This document shows, one piece after another, positions 43,253-53,071 of a stretch of 64,000 bases of DNA (the first letter of the stretch is position 1; the number at the start of each line of letters is the position of its first letter). The position numbers and the translations under genes were made by a program. This DNA is from Candidatus Mycobacterium wuenschmannii (GTDB taxonomy: Bacteria > Actinomycetota > Actinomycetes > Mycobacteriales > Mycobacteriaceae). The stretch is from positions 2,666,001 through 2,730,000 of the forward strand of contig NZ_CP126981.1 in NCBI RefSeq assembly GCF_030252325.1, in the 5' to 3' direction. The notes under the pieces are model-generated. The model worked only from the letters and a program-made list of their open reading frames with translations, was not told where the DNA came from and ran no database searches.

Positions 43253-45229
43253 TTACCGCCGACGGCGCGCGCGCAGATAGTCGCCGACCACCGCGGCGCC
43301 CAGCCCGTCGAGATCCGGGTCGACCACCCGGCCCTCGACCCGGCGCGCGACCTGGTCGATGAACCGGGCCAGGCCGGGGTCGTTGCCAAGCCGGAAGATC
43401 GTCACCTGCGCACCCAGGCGCGCCATCTCGTCAAAGCCGCGCACGGTGTTGGCGATCGTCCGCGGATGCGGCGGGTAGTCGAAGAAGACCGACGAATCGC
43501 GGCCGTCTCCGTAGTCCTCGAGGTGTGCCGTCGGCTCGCCATCGGTGACGACCAGCAGCACCGGCTGCGCATTGGGATGCCGGCGCAGATGCCGGCCGGC
43601 CAGCGCGAGCGCGTGGTGCAGGTTGGTGCCCTGCTCGTAGACGCCCTCCAGGCCCATCAACTCCGCGCTGGTCATGGTCCGTGCATAGCGGCCAAAGGCG
43701 ATGATCTGCAACGCATCCGAGCGGAACCGGGTGCGCACCAGATGGTCGAGCGCCAGCGCGGTCTGCTTCATCGGCAGCCACCGGTTCTCCATCACCATCG
43801 AGAACGACGTGTCCACCAGCAACGCGACCGCGGCCTGGGTGCGTGTCTCGGTCTCCGACACCTCGACGTCGTCGACGGTGATGTCGAGCGGGCCGTTCAG
43901 CGTGCGCGTGCCGGCCTGCCGCAGCACCGCATTGGTCAGCGTCCGGGTGACGTTCCACGGTTCGGTGTCGCCGAACTGCCAGGGCCGGGTAGCGCCGGTG
44001 AGCTCGCCCGCGGCACCGGCCCGGCGCAGCTCACGTTCGCCGTGTCGGCTCGAAAGTTGTTGGGCCACATCGCGTAAAGCCGTCTCGCCGAGGCGCCGCA
44101 TCGCCTTGGGCGACAGCCGCCAGGAACCGTCCGAATTGCGGTCCAGGAAGCCCTGATTGACCAGTGCCTTCTCGAGGTCGGACAGCGTCTTGGCATCGAT
44201 CGCGGCCTGGTCGCCGAGCTGACGGGCCAGCGCGTCGAGGTCGACGTCGTCCATGGTCGCGCCCGGATAGCTCTGCGAGAGCTGCTCGGCGAGCTGCTCC
44301 AACTCGGCGATGTCCGACAGCGCCTGCGCGCCCTCACCCATGCCGAGCGGGTTGTCGCCGCTGAACTCCGACGAGCCGTCCCAGTCTTCGCCGGGCCGGG
44401 CCGCCTGCAGGTGGCCATCGAGCCGGTCGAGCGCCTGCATCAACGCCGGCGAACCGAATGCCTGCTGCGCCAACGCATCCAGCTCGGCACGCTGGTCCGG
44501 GCTCAGGCTGTTGCGGAAGCGCTGCGCCGCGGCGGCACGCTTGGCCAGCGAGTCGAGCAGCTCCTCGACGTTCTGCGGGTTCTCCGGAAAGAACTCGCCG
44601 TGCTTGTCCATGAAGTCTTGGAAGTCTTGGGGCGAATCCTTGCCCTGCGCATGCTTGTCCAACAGCTCGTTCAGGTCGTTGACCATGTCGGTGACCCGCT
44701 GCCGGTCTTCGTCGGTGGCCCCTTCGAGGGCCTCCTTCATGCCGGCGAAGCGCTGGTCGAGCATCTCGCGCCCAAGCAGATCCTTGATCTGGCCGTACTT
44801 TTCGCGGGCCTCGGCGCTGCGCCAGTCGTACTCGGCCAGCTCCTGCACGGCCTTGGCCGGCGAGGGCGACAGCGACTCCAATTGCAGTTCGCCGAAGCGC
44901 GCGTCGTCGTCCAGCGCGCGGGCCAGCTCCTTGCGCTCGGCCAGCACCGCCTCGTCGAGCAGCTTCTTGATGTCCTGCAGGGTGCCGTCCAAGTTGTTCT
45001 CGCGCAACAACTCCCGACGCTTCCGGTTGGCCTCGGCGGCCAGCCGGTCGGCGCCGGTCGTACTCTTGGTGCCTCGGCGCAGCAACTCCGAGAGCGCCCG
45101 GCGCGGCGACGTGCCGCCCATGACGTCCTGCCCGATCTGTTCCAGCGCCTCGCGCAGATCCACCGGCGGCGCCAGTGGATCCGGACCGCCGGTGTACGCC
45201 GAATAACGCGAGGAATGGCTTCTAGCCAT
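43253..45229 (-). CDS. VWA-domain protein (Rv0959-like), 658 aa
   Basis: A long helical, acidic N-terminal and central part (rich in ALE, QEL and DLxxL repeats) is followed by a C-terminal von Willebrand A domain (about 440-650) with a MIDAS-like motif DTSFSM and ALALAGRHLRRHPNAQPVLLVVTDGEP. It partners the AAA+ ATPase encoded immediately upstream. MoxR/ChlI-type ATPases with VWA partners act as metal-insertion or protein-remodelling machines. I chose the ATG at 45229 because it overlaps the ATPase stop (ATGGCTAG). Target unknown. Confidence 0.85.
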   Translation of the reverse strand: MARSHSSRYSAYTGGPDPLAPPVDLREALEQIGQDVMGGTSPRRALSELLRRGTKSTTGADRLAAEANRKRRELLRENNLDGTLQDIKKLLDEAVLAERKELARALDDDARFGELQLESLSPSPAKAVQELAEYDWRSAEAREKYGQIKDLLGREMLDQRFAGMKEALEGATDEDRQRVTDMVNDLNELLDKHAQGKDSPQDFQDFMDKHGEFFPENPQNVEELLDSLAKRAAAAQRFRNSLSPDQRAELDALAQQAFGSPALMQALDRLDGHLQAARPGEDWDGSSEFSGDNPLGMGEGAQALSDIAELEQLAEQLSQSYPGATMDDVDLDALARQLGDQAAIDAKTLSDLEKALVNQGFLDRNSDGSWRLSPKAMRRLGETALRDVAQQLSSRHGERELRRAGAAGELTGATRPWQFGDTEPWNVTRTLTNAVLRQAGTRTLNGPLDITVDDVEVSETETRTQAAVALLVDTSFSMVMENRWLPMKQTALALDHLVRTRFRSDALQIIAFGRYARTMTSAELMGLEGVYEQGTNLHHALALAGRHLRRHPNAQPVLLVVTDGEPTAHLEDYGDGRDSSVFFDYPPHPRTIANTVRGFDEMARLGAQVTIFRLGNDPGLARFIDQVARRVEGRVVDPDLDGLGAAVVGDYLRARRRR

Positions 45230-46604
45230 AGACGGTTTCACCCTCGCCGGACGCCTTATCGATGCGCTTGGCCAAATACAATGCCTCCAAAGCCAATTCG
45301 AGGGCGGCAGCGCGTTCGCCCTCGGAGGTCGCGCCGAGCCGTTCGGCGATCGCCTCGATCACCGGCAGGTCCGGCAGCGCCGCCAGCACGTCCTTCGCCG
45401 CGACCCGCTCACCCGTCGTCACCGCCGATCCGCCCTCGACCGCGGAGACCAGCGGCGCCACATCGATGCCGCCGAGCGCCCGCGACGCCGTGTCGGCGGT
45501 CGCGCGGCGCAACAGGTGTTCCAGCACCGCCTGCTCGCGACCCTCCTCGCCGGACTCGAATTCCAGCTTGCCGCGCAGCACGTCGATGATCGTGCTCAGA
45601 TCGACCACGCGGGCCACCGGGTCGGTCTCCCCCAGCACCGCGCCACGGTGCCGGGCCGACGCCGCGACGGTTTCGGCCGCGGCGATCGCGAAGCGCGCCG
45701 ACACCCCGGACCGCTGGTCGACGGAGTTGGACTCGCGCAGATAGCGGGCGAAGCGGGCGATCACCTGGGTCAGGTACTCGGGCACCTGCGCGCTCAGATG
45801 CGCCTCCTGGGTGATCACCGCGACCTCGGCGTCGAGTTCGAGCGGGTAATGCGTGCGGATCTCGGCGCCGAAGCGGTCTTTCAGCGGGGTGATGATGCGC
45901 CCGCGGTTGGTGTAGTCCTCGGGGTTGGCGCTGGCGACGACCAGCACGTCCAGCGGCAGTCGCAGGGTGTAGCCACGGACCTGGATGTCGCGCTCCTCCA
46001 TCACGTTGAGCATCGACACCTGGATGCGCTCGGCCAGGTCGGGCAGCTCGTTGACGGCGACGATGCCGCGGTGGGCGCGCGGGATCAGGCCGTAGGCAAT
46101 GGTTTCCGGGTCCCCCAGGCTGCGGCCCTCGGCGACCTTGATCGGGTCGATGTCTCCGACGAGGTCGGCGACGCTGGTGTCGGGGGTGGCCAGCTTCTCG
46201 GTGTAGCGCTCGCTGCGGTGTCGCCACTCGATCGGCAGGTCGTCGCCGGAGGTGGCGGCCTTGCGGATCGACTCCGGGGTGATCGGGCTGAAGGGGTGCT
46301 CGCCGAGTTCGGCGCCGGCGATCACCGGCGTCCACTCGTCGAGCAAACCGATCAGCGCGCGCAGCAACCGGGTCTTGCCCTGGCCGCGCTCACCCAGCAG
46401 GACGAAGTCGTGGCCGGCGATCAACGCCCGTTCCAACTGCGGCAGCACGGTGTCCTCGAACCCCAGGATGCCGGGCCAGACGTCGGCTCCTTCGGCGAGC
46501 GCGGTGAGCAGATTTTCCCGGAGTTCTTGCTTGACGCCCCGTTCGCGGTGCCCGGCGGCACGGAGTTCACCAACGGTTCGGGGCAGGTTATTCGCAGCGG
46601 TCAC
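45222..46604 (-). CDS. AAA+ ATPase of Mg-chelatase ChlI/MoxR type (Rv0958-like), 460 aa
   Basis: Walker A GERGQGKT (near residues 72-79), a Walker B region in GIVAVNELPDL, Sensor 1 LVVASANPEDYTNRGRI, and an arginine-finger region near LKDRFGAEIRTHYPLE. A helical lid and a C-terminal Glu/Ala-rich domain follow. It resembles magnesium-chelatase subunit I, but mycobacteria make no chlorophyll, so a MoxR-like remodelling role with the VWA partner is likelier. TAGCGT (46611-46616 on the plus strand) is 6 nt before the GTG at 46604, which favours that start over the GTG at 46607 and implies a leaderless transcript. Confidence 0.87.
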   Translation of the reverse strand: MTAANNLPRTVGELRAAGHRERGVKQELRENLLTALAEGADVWPGILGFEDTVLPQLERALIAGHDFVLLGERGQGKTRLLRALIGLLDEWTPVIAGAELGEHPFSPITPESIRKAATSGDDLPIEWRHRSERYTEKLATPDTSVADLVGDIDPIKVAEGRSLGDPETIAYGLIPRAHRGIVAVNELPDLAERIQVSMLNVMEERDIQVRGYTLRLPLDVLVVASANPEDYTNRGRIITPLKDRFGAEIRTHYPLELDAEVAVITQEAHLSAQVPEYLTQVIARFARYLRESNSVDQRSGVSARFAIAAAETVAASARHRGAVLGETDPVARVVDLSTIIDVLRGKLEFESGEEGREQAVLEHLLRRATADTASRALGGIDVAPLVSAVEGGSAVTTGERVAAKDVLAALPDLPVIEAIAERLGATSEGERAAALELALEALYLAKRIDKASGEGETVYG

Positions 46605-46631
46605 CACTCCACGCTACTGACAAATCGAAAA

Positions 46632-46658
46632 GCCGGGCAATCATCTCGATTGCCCGGC
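46632..46658 (-). terminator. Intrinsic terminator of the LGFP lipoprotein gene
   Basis: A perfect 11-bp stem, GCCGGGCAATC/GATTGCCCGGC, with a 5-nt loop, is followed on the minus strand by TTTTCGATTTG. It lies 24 bp beyond the lipoprotein stop and just upstream of the AAA+ gene promoter. This is the strongest classical terminator in the window. Confidence 0.85.
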
Positions 46659-46682
46659 CCTCCGAGGTGAAAATGCGAGTGA

Positions 46683-47258
46683 CTAGTTGGTGGTCACAGT
46701 CGCGTGCTCGTCGCCTTCTTTCCAGGTGACGGTGCCGTGCTCGAACGTCGACTTGTAGCTGCCGTCCGGCTCCTTCATCTCATCGGCGGTGGGGTAGCCC
46801 AGCTTGCCCTGCGAGGCCTGGACGTCGTTCCACGCGTCACGGATCTTGCCCCAGACGAAGTAGACGGGGCCGCCGTTCTTGTAGATCAGAACGCCGCCGT
46901 CGTACTGCTGGTAGACGCCGCTGTTGTCAGCGGTGTTCTTCTGGTTGTCGTAGGGCGCGCCGAGGTCCTTCTTCTGCTCGTCGTTGAGGGTCTCCCACTT
47001 GGCCAGGATCGGCCCCTCGACGGTGTACAGCGTGCCGTTCTTGCCGGCGATCTGCGTCGGGCTGGGCGTGGCTGCCGCCGCGCTCGACGACGGTTCCGCG
47101 ACGGCCGACGACGCCGACGACGCTGCAGACGACATCCCGGAAGACGCTGAGCTGGTGGAGCTCTTCGAGTTGTCCGACTGGTGGCATCCTGCACCGAGCA
47201 GAGCGAAAGCTGCCAAAGCGACCGAGAACGACGCTGTTCTTCTAGTTATCGCGCGCAT
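46683..47258 (-). CDS. LGFP-repeat lipoprotein, 191 aa
   Basis: A signal peptide with the lipobox-like LGAGC (Cys25) is followed by a Ser/Ala-rich linker (about 30-75) and LGFP-type repeats: DLGAPYDNQKNTADNSGVYQQYDGGVLIYKNGGPVYFVWGKI, then KLGYPTADEMKEPDGSYKSTFEHGTVTW. LGFP repeats are found in envelope proteins of mycolic-acid bacteria and may bind the cell wall. The ATG at 47258 has GAGAGGAAATA upstream; longer frames reach 47441 but lack a signal. A strong terminator follows. Single-gene unit. Confidence 0.8.
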   Translation of the reverse strand: MRAITRRTASFSVALAAFALLGAGCHQSDNSKSSTSSASSGMSSAASSASSAVAEPSSSAAAATPSPTQIAGKNGTLYTVEGPILAKWETLNDEQKKDLGAPYDNQKNTADNSGVYQQYDGGVLIYKNGGPVYFVWGKIRDAWNDVQASQGKLGYPTADEMKEPDGSYKSTFEHGTVTWKEGDEHATVTTN

Positions 47259-47494
47259 TATTTCCTCTCGAATACATTTCGATTCGCACCGGACCCGCCC
47301 CGGTAGACAAGCCCAATTTCGGACTCTAGGCCGATCTGATCTTGTGCGGAAGAGGTTTCTGACGACCCGGTCAGCGCACGGCGCCGGTTTGCTCAATGGT
47401 CGACGGCCGTTAAGCCGCGCGTCAGCAAGTGACCTAGGCAACTCACGCGAGCGTTCTCTATGAAGCTCATACTCGTCCGCGCCCAGCTAACCGA

Positions 47495-47507
47495 TACCCT
47501 CAGTACC
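47495..47507 (+). promoter_or_regulatory. Leaderless promoter -10 of the esterase gene
   Basis: TACCCT (47495-47500) with 7 nt to GTG 47508. The position matches the mycobacterial rule that transcription starts about 7 nt after the TANNNT box, so the mRNA would begin at the GTG. No ribosome binding site precedes the codon. Confidence 0.45.
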
Positions 47508-48521
47508 GTGAATTCCTCCGATTGGCGTACCCGGCCCCAGACCGCCCACTTCGGTCCCGCGTCGTGGCAGTCCAGCGTGCTGGCTCTGCTCACCGCAATC
47601 TTCGTCCGACCGGTGCTGGGCGCGCTCACGCTAGTCGGCATGATCGTCAATCGCGTCAGCCCCGCCACGTTGCAGCGGGTCCGCCTCGACGGCATCGACG
47701 GTCCGCTGGGATTGATCCGGCCGTTGCCCGGCACCGACGTCACCCGCATCGATCTGCCGCACTGCCCGGCCGAATGGGTCGTCGCCCCGGAGGCGCGCGA
47801 GTCGACGTCGCTGATCGTCTACTTCCACGGCTCGGCGCTGGTGACCCTCGGGCTCAACTCGCACCGGCGCTTCGTCAGCCGACTGTCGGCGGCGACCGGC
47901 GCCAGGGTGCTCAACGTCGGCTACCGGTTGGCGCCACAGGCCACCATCGAGGAAGCCGTCGAGGACGGCCTGGACGGCTACCGCTTCGCGCTCGCCCAGG
48001 GCTTCGCGCCCGAGCGGATTGTGCTGGCCGGTGACTCGGCGGGCGGGCTGATGGCCGCCGACGTCGCACTGGCGGCCCGTGACGCGGGGCTACCGGTGCC
48101 CGCCGGCCAGGCGCTGATGTCACCGCTGACGTCGTCGGACATGGATCTGAAGTACCGGGCACTCAAGGCGCACCGCGACGTGATGTTCCCGTTCATGACG
48201 GTCAAGTTCATCTACGACGTGTTCGCGACCGTGAACGGCACCCGTCCGCCGCCGTTGATGCCACCGGAGGCCGACCTGCACGGGTTGGGCCCGTTCCTGC
48301 TGCAGGTGGGCACCCACGAGATGCTGCTCAATGACACCATCGTGTTCGCCGAGCGGTTGCGCGCGCAGCACGTCGAGGTCTGGGTTCAGCAGTGGCACAA
48401 GGCAATGCACATGTTCCAGCTCAGCTTCGACGTCAACCCCGACGCCCGGCGCGCCGTCGACGAGGTGGCGGCGTTCATCCGCTACGCGACCGCGGAGCAG
48501 GACTCCGAAGTCAGCGCCTAG
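47508..48521 (+). CDS. HSL-type alpha/beta hydrolase (esterase/lipase), 337 aa
   Basis: A hormone-sensitive-lipase-family esterase: oxyanion-hole motif HGSAL (variant of HGGG) in LIVYFHGSALVTLG, nucleophile elbow GDSAGG (Ser in VLAGDSAGGLMAADVA), Asp/Glu in LLQVGTHEMLLND and catalytic His in HKAMHMF. An N-terminal hydrophobic stretch (about 20-45, LALLTAIFVRPVLGALTLVGMIV) may associate it with membrane. I chose the GTG at 47508 because of the leaderless -10; the frame also opens at 47460. It converges with purH. The hydrolysed ester is not known. Confidence 0.83.
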   Translation: MNSSDWRTRPQTAHFGPASWQSSVLALLTAIFVRPVLGALTLVGMIVNRVSPATLQRVRLDGIDGPLGLIRPLPGTDVTRIDLPHCPAEWVVAPEARESTSLIVYFHGSALVTLGLNSHRRFVSRLSAATGARVLNVGYRLAPQATIEEAVEDGLDGYRFALAQGFAPERIVLAGDSAGGLMAADVALAARDAGLPVPAGQALMSPLTSSDMDLKYRALKAHRDVMFPFMTVKFIYDVFATVNGTRPPPLMPPEADLHGLGPFLLQVGTHEMLLNDTIVFAERLRAQHVEVWVQQWHKAMHMFQLSFDVNPDARRAVDEVAAFIRYATAEQDSEVSA

Positions 48522-48528
48522 CGCGCTG

Positions 48529-50103
48529 CTAGTGCGCGAAGTGCCGCGCGCCGGTCAGGTACACGGTCACACCGGCCTTGGCCGCGGCGGCGGTGACTTC
48601 ATCGTCGCGCACCGAACCACCGGGGTGCACAATCGCTTTCACGCCCGCGGCGGTCAGCGTCTCGAGCCCGTCCGGGAACGGGAAGAACGCATCTGAGGCC
48701 GCAACGGCGCCGCTGACCCGATCGCCGCCGCGCTCGACCGCCAGGCGGGCCGCGTCGACGCGGTTCACCTGACCCATGCCGATGCCGATGGTGGCGCCGC
48801 CGCCGGCGACCACGATCGCGTTGGACTTCACCGCGCGGCAGGTGCGCCAGGCAAATACCAAGTCCGCCAGCGTCTCCGGGTCGGCCGGGTCGCCGGTGGC
48901 CAGCGTCCAGTTGTTCGGGTCGTCACCGGGCGCGTCGATCTTGTCGCGCTGCTGGACCAGCAGTCCGCCGCTGATCTGTCGGCGCTCGACCCCGTCATCG
49001 ACCGGCTCGCCGGCCAGCAACACCCGGACGTTCTTCTTCTTCGCGAGGACGTCGACAGCGCCTGGCGCGTACGCGGGCGCGACGATCACCTCGGTGAAGA
49101 TCGTGCTGACGTATTCGGCCATCTCGACACTGACCTCGGTGTTGGCGGCGATCACGCCGCCGAAAGCGCTGAGCGGGTCGCACTCGTGGGCCTTGCGGTG
49201 CGCATCGGCGACCGAGTCCGACGAGACGGCGATGCCACAGGGGTTGGCGTGCTTGATGATCGCCACGCAGGTCTCCTCGTGGTCGAACGCCGCCCGCCAC
49301 GCCGCGTCGGCGTCGGTGAAGTTGTTGTAGGACATCTCTTTTCCGTGCAGCTGCTCGGCCTGCGCGAGGCCGGGCCAGCCGCCGTCATCGACGTACAGCG
49401 CGGCCTGCTGGTGCGGGTTCTCGCCGTAGCGCAGCTGGGCCGAGCGGCGCCAGTTGCCCGCGATCCACTCCGCGAAGGCGGTGGCCGGTTCCTCGGGCGC
49501 AAGTGTCGACTCCATCCACCCGGCCACCGCGACGTCGTACTCGGCGGTATGGCGGAACGCCAACGACGCCAACTTCTTTCGTTCGGCCAACGTGAAGCCG
49601 CCACCGCGCACCGCGGCCAGCACCCCGTCGTAGCCGAGCGGGTCGGTCACCACGGCCACGCTCGGGTGGTTCTTGGCCGACGCGCGCACCATCGACGGCC
49701 CGCCGATGTCGATCTGCTCGACGCACTCGTCGACGCCGGCACCGGATTCGACGGTCGCGCTGAACGGGTACAGGTTGACCACCACCAACTCGAACGCGGC
49801 GATGCCGAGTTCCTCGAGGGCGGCGGCGTGCTCGGGCTTGCGCAGGTCGGCCAGCAGGCCGGCGTGCACCCGCGGGTGCAGGGTCTTCACCCGGCCGTCC
49901 AGCACCTCGGGGAAGCCGGTCAACTGCTCCACCGGGGTCACCGGAATGCCTTTGTCAGCAATGGTTTTCGCCGTCGAGCCGGTCGATACGATCTCGACGC
50001 CGGCACCGGCCAGGCCCTGGGCGAGTTCGACCAGTCCGGTCTTGTCGTAGACGCTGATCAGGGCGCGGCGGATCGGCCGCTTGCCGTCGCTTGTGCTGTT
50101 CAT
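48529..50103 (-). CDS. purH: Bifunctional AICAR transformylase/IMP cyclohydrolase, 524 aa
   Basis: Catalyses the last two steps of IMP synthesis. The N-terminal cyclohydrolase (MGS-like) domain shows [27 protein letters not shown] and [13 protein letters not shown]. The C-terminal transformylase domain has [28 protein letters not shown] and [14 protein letters not shown]. The ATG at 50103 overlaps the purN stop (ATGA), so the two purine genes are coupled as in M. tuberculosis (Rv0956-Rv0957). Longer frames to 50736 lie in the purN gene and are shadows. Confidence 0.95.
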   Translation of the reverse strand: MNSTSDGKRPIRRALISVYDKTGLVELAQGLAGAGVEIVSTGSTAKTIADKGIPVTPVEQLTGFPEVLDGRVKTLHPRVHAGLLADLRKPEHAAALEELGIAAFELVVVNLYPFSATVESGAGVDECVEQIDIGGPSMVRASAKNHPSVAVVTDPLGYDGVLAAVRGGGFTLAERKKLASLAFRHTAEYDVAVAGWMESTLAPEEPATAFAEWIAGNWRRSAQLRYGENPHQQAALYVDDGGWPGLAQAEQLHGKEMSYNNFTDADAAWRAAFDHEETCVAIIKHANPCGIAVSSDSVADAHRKAHECDPLSAFGGVIAANTEVSVEMAEYVSTIFTEVIVAPAYAPGAVDVLAKKKNVRVLLAGEPVDDGVERRQISGGLLVQQRDKIDAPGDDPNNWTLATGDPADPETLADLVFAWRTCRAVKSNAIVVAGGGATIGIGMGQVNRVDAARLAVERGGDRVSGAVAASDAFFPFPDGLETLTAAGVKAIVHPGGSVRDDEVTAAAAKAGVTVYLTGARHFAH

Positions 50104-50729
50104 CCGATGGTTGCCTTTCTTCCGGTCCAGGTCACGCCGCCGGTCGCGACCGCGGCGATCACGTCCGCCAGGAGTCGCCGTTCGGTGACCTTGATGCGTT
50201 CGTGCAGGGTCTGTTCGTCGTCGTCGTCTAACACCGGAATGGCCTGCTGGGCCAGGATCGGGCCGGTGTCGGTGCCGGCGTCGACCAGGTGCACGGTGCA
50301 TCCGGTGACCTTGACGCCGTGCGCCAGGGCGTCGGCCACCCCGTGCGCGCCGGGGAAGGCCGGCAGCAGCGCGGGATGGGTGTTGAGGGTGCGGCCAACG
50401 TATTCCGAAAGGAACTGTGAGCCAAGGATTTTCATGAAGCCCGCCGACACGACGAGGTCCGGCGTGTGCTCGGCGGTGGCCGCGGTAAGCGCAACGTCCC
50501 ACTCGGCGCGGTTCGGGTAGTCGCCCAACCGGACGGTGAAGGTCGGCAGGGATGCGGCGGCCGCGATGTCGATCGCAGGGCACTCGCGGTCGACTCCGAC
50601 GGCGACCACGCGGGCCGGATAGTCGCCGACGGCGGCGTCCAGCAGGGACTGCAGGATCGATCCGGTACCCGATGCCAGCACCACCAATCGTGCCGGTGCA
50701 CTGGGAGGCACCCGGAACGATTGCTGCAC
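50100..50729 (-). CDS. purN: Phosphoribosylglycinamide formyltransferase, 209 aa
   Basis: Transfers formyl from 10-formyl-THF to GAR. Motifs are [19 protein letters not shown] at the phosphoribosyl site, [12 protein letters not shown], and the catalytic region [44 protein letters not shown] with Asn, His and Asp of the active site. TAGGCT (50737-50742 on the plus strand) is 7 nt before the GTG at 50729 and no ribosome binding site is present, so the purN-purH mRNA is probably leaderless. Confidence 0.95.
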   Translation of the reverse strand: MQQSFRVPPSAPARLVVLASGTGSILQSLLDAAVGDYPARVVAVGVDRECPAIDIAAAASLPTFTVRLGDYPNRAEWDVALTAATAEHTPDLVVSAGFMKILGSQFLSEYVGRTLNTHPALLPAFPGAHGVADALAHGVKVTGCTVHLVDAGTDTGPILAQQAIPVLDDDDEQTLHERIKVTERRLLADVIAAVATGGVTWTGRKATIG

Positions 50730-50739
50730 AGGTCAAAGC

Positions 50740-51996
50740 CTATCGGAACTCGTCGGGGGGCAGATCGAGGCCCGTGGTGTCCTCGTCACCGAAGTCGTCG
50801 GCGACGTCCTCCACAAGCTCGGGCGGAGGCTCGGCGACGGGGGCCGGCCTCGGAGCGCGCGGGCGACGCCGGATGCCGCCGGCCATCACGACGGTGAGCG
50901 AGCCGATCGCGGTGAACCACAGGAAGATCGCGAAACCGAAAGTGCCCTGGTCGATTCCGACGCCACCGAAGTTGCCGAGCTGCCCGCTGCCGGCATGGCC
51001 CAGCAGCGCCAGCATCAGCGCGGCCAGCAACGCGGCAATGCCCACCTTCGCCATCGCGTCGGACCACGGCAGTGGCCGTCGCGCACACTGCTGACCCAGC
51101 GCGACGCCCGAGGATGCGCCGACGATGAGCAGCGCCACCCACACCGGACCCAGCGGCGGGTGCGGGGCCGCGGCCAAGATCGGCAGCGCCGGAACGTCGC
51201 CGCCGAACACCGTGAACGAACTGAACGTCGCAAAGCCGAGGTGGGCGCTGGAGCCCACGGCCATCGCCGTCGTCGCCACGATCACGTTGGGGACGTACAA
51301 CACCGACAGCAGGGTCAGGCTGAACTGACCGAAGATCGAGCCGGTGACCTCGTACAGGTCCTGCATCGTCGACCAGTGCACGACGAGCGAGCAGGCCGCC
51401 ACCATGCCGGACAGCCCGAACAGCGCCAGCACCCCGGCGACCGCGGCGCGAAGCGAGTCGGCCACCCAGTCCGGCAGGGGCGACATCGCCAACGCGCGGC
51501 GGCCGACCCGGGAGCCGACGCCGATCAATGCGCCGATCAGGTGAACCAGCAGCACGCTCGAAAAGGCCCGCAGCGCGCTGGGAGTCTGCAACTCGGTGAT
51601 CACCGACGCCGCGTCGTGGATGACCGCCAGCGCGACGGCCGCGATCAGTAGCGGGCCGCCCAGCGCCGACGCCACGATCCAGCGGATGACGAACCACGAA
51701 GCGGTCGGCGTGGTGGCGCGCGCGGTGGTCCGTGCGGTCCCCCAGACCATTGCCAATACCGGCAGCAGCGGCAGCGCACCGAGTTCGCGGCCGCCGATCG
51801 AGATCGGGACCTGGTGCACGCCAAGCCACATGCTGGCGATCGCGCCAAGCGCGCCGGTCATGTCGCTGTTGGCAATCACCAACTGCAGCAAGGTGACTGC
51901 GGCGATGACAACCAGGGCCACCACGGCCGGACCGAACGCGACGCGAAGCAGGTCGCGCGCCTGATGCGCGCCCGGCGTTCGACTGTCCGGCCTCAC
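50740..51996 (-). CDS. perM: Polytopic membrane protein PerM (DUF6350), 418 aa
   Basis: About nine or ten hydrophobic segments from residue 20 to 365, followed by a cytoplasmic acidic tail (about 370-418, [23 protein letters not shown] and on). It is the Rv0955 counterpart; PerM in M. tuberculosis is an integral membrane protein needed for persistence and cell division under low magnesium, linked to FtsB stability. The GTG at 51996 has TAACGT upstream with 9 nt between, nearly leaderless. It is followed by purN after only 10 bp, so read-through into the purine genes is likely. Confidence 0.85.
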   Translation of the reverse strand: MRPDSRTPGAHQARDLLRVAFGPAVVALVVIAAVTLLQLVIANSDMTGALGAIASMWLGVHQVPISIGGRELGALPLLPVLAMVWGTARTTARATTPTASWFVIRWIVASALGGPLLIAAVALAVIHDAASVITELQTPSALRAFSSVLLVHLIGALIGVGSRVGRRALAMSPLPDWVADSLRAAVAGVLALFGLSGMVAACSLVVHWSTMQDLYEVTGSIFGQFSLTLLSVLYVPNVIVATTAMAVGSSAHLGFATFSSFTVFGGDVPALPILAAAPHPPLGPVWVALLIVGASSGVALGQQCARRPLPWSDAMAKVGIAALLAALMLALLGHAGSGQLGNFGGVGIDQGTFGFAIFLWFTAIGSLTVVMAGGIRRRPRAPRPAPVAEPPPELVEDVADDFGDEDTTGLDLPPDEFR

Positions 51997-52049
51997 GGTC
52001 TGAGGACGTTACCTAGCGAATCAGCTCGTCGGCGACCCGCCGCGCCCAA

Positions 52050-52856
52050 TTAGGACTGTGACGGACCCGACGGCGACGACGGCGACTGCGGCTGCGGACC
52101 GGTGCTGCCCGGGCTCGGCGCGCCGGAACCGGACGACGGCGGCGGGCTGAAGCTCGGGAAACCGGTTGGCGGAGTGGGCGATCCCTGCTGGTGCGACGCC
52201 GAGCTCGGCTGCGGGCCCTGCTGGGCCGGGAAGCCGCCGGTGTTCGGGCCCGACGGGTAGCCGCCGTACTGCGTGCCATAGCCGGACTGCTGGTAGGGCG
52301 CCTGCTGCTGCTGGCCGTAGTAGCCGCCGTACTGCTGCCCGTAGTACTGGTCGTACTTGGGGCGCGGGGCCGGGGCGGTGATCACGCCGACGTCCAGCAG
52401 GAGCGCACCGATGGCGACAGCGGCCTGGATCACGGCGGCGGCGATGATCAGCCAGAGCTCCCAGGTGACGGAGATACCGTCCGGGGTGTGCGCGATCGAC
52501 AGCAGCACCTGCAGCGCGCCGAACACCGACACCGCGGCGACGACACCGAGGTAGTTCTTGGACGGCAGCAGGCTGACACCGGCCAGCAGGCCGGCCAGCA
52601 GCACCGGGGCGATGCCCTTCACCTGGCCGTTGAGCAGGCCGAGGAATTCCTTGGCGTCGTCCGACGGGACCGACAGCAGGTCGCCGAAACTCAGGACGTA
52701 CGCCGCCACGCCGAGCACGACCGCGGCAATGGTCAGGTAGTGCTTGAGGTTGTTGTCGGCGTCCTCGGACTTCGCGAACGAGGACGCGGCGGGAGCCCCG
52801 TAGGAACCGGGCGACTGCGCGGGCGGATATCCGGGATTGCCGGGCGGGTAGGTCAT
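52050..52856 (-). CDS. Membrane protein of the 34-kDa antigen family (Rv0954-like, DUF5336), 268 aa
   Basis: A short Pro/Gly/Tyr-rich N-terminus, four TM helices (about residues 40-60, 82-100, 105-122 and 132-155), then a long low-complexity C-terminus rich in Gln, Tyr, Gly, Pro and Ser (about 165-268). The Rv0954 homologue in M. tuberculosis has been reported to associate with the division complex, and it lies beside perM here as there. The ATG at 52856 is preceded by CAGGAGAAGCC. It is transcribed towards perM, with 53 bp between stop and start. Confidence 0.82.
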   Translation of the reverse strand: MTYPPGNPGYPPAQSPGSYGAPAASSFAKSEDADNNLKHYLTIAAVVLGVAAYVLSFGDLLSVPSDDAKEFLGLLNGQVKGIAPVLLAGLLAGVSLLPSKNYLGVVAAVSVFGALQVLLSIAHTPDGISVTWELWLIIAAAVIQAAVAIGALLLDVGVITAPAPRPKYDQYYGQQYGGYYGQQQQAPYQQSGYGTQYGGYPSGPNTGGFPAQQGPQPSSASHQQGSPTPPTGFPSFSPPPSSGSGAPSPGSTGPQPQSPSSPSGPSQS

Positions 52857-53049
52857 GGCTTCTCCTGTGCCTTCCGATGCGTGTGCGGCGCCATTGTCGT
52901 GCGGCGCTGGTTACTCCCGCGCGCCGCTCCTCGCGAGGCTACCCGGCAGCGGTGCGACGCGAGCCGATCAACCACGCTAGCGCACCGCGGGCACCCCGTC
53001 CGCACACACTTTGGCCACCGGTACCGACCCCGGTGGTTGCCCGCCAGAT

Positions 53050-53063
53050 TGGAACACGTTCTA
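53050..53063. promoter_or_regulatory. KstR box upstream of the LLM oxidoreductase
   Basis: TGGAACACGTTCTA fits the TNNAACNNGTTNNA consensus of KstR, the TetR repressor of cholesterol-side-chain and lipid degradation genes. It ends 8 bp before the ATG at 53072, so it would overlap the promoter or the start of the mRNA. As I recall, Rv0953c, the counterpart in M. tuberculosis, belongs to the KstR regulon. Confidence 0.75.
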
Positions 53064-53071
53064 ATTCATCC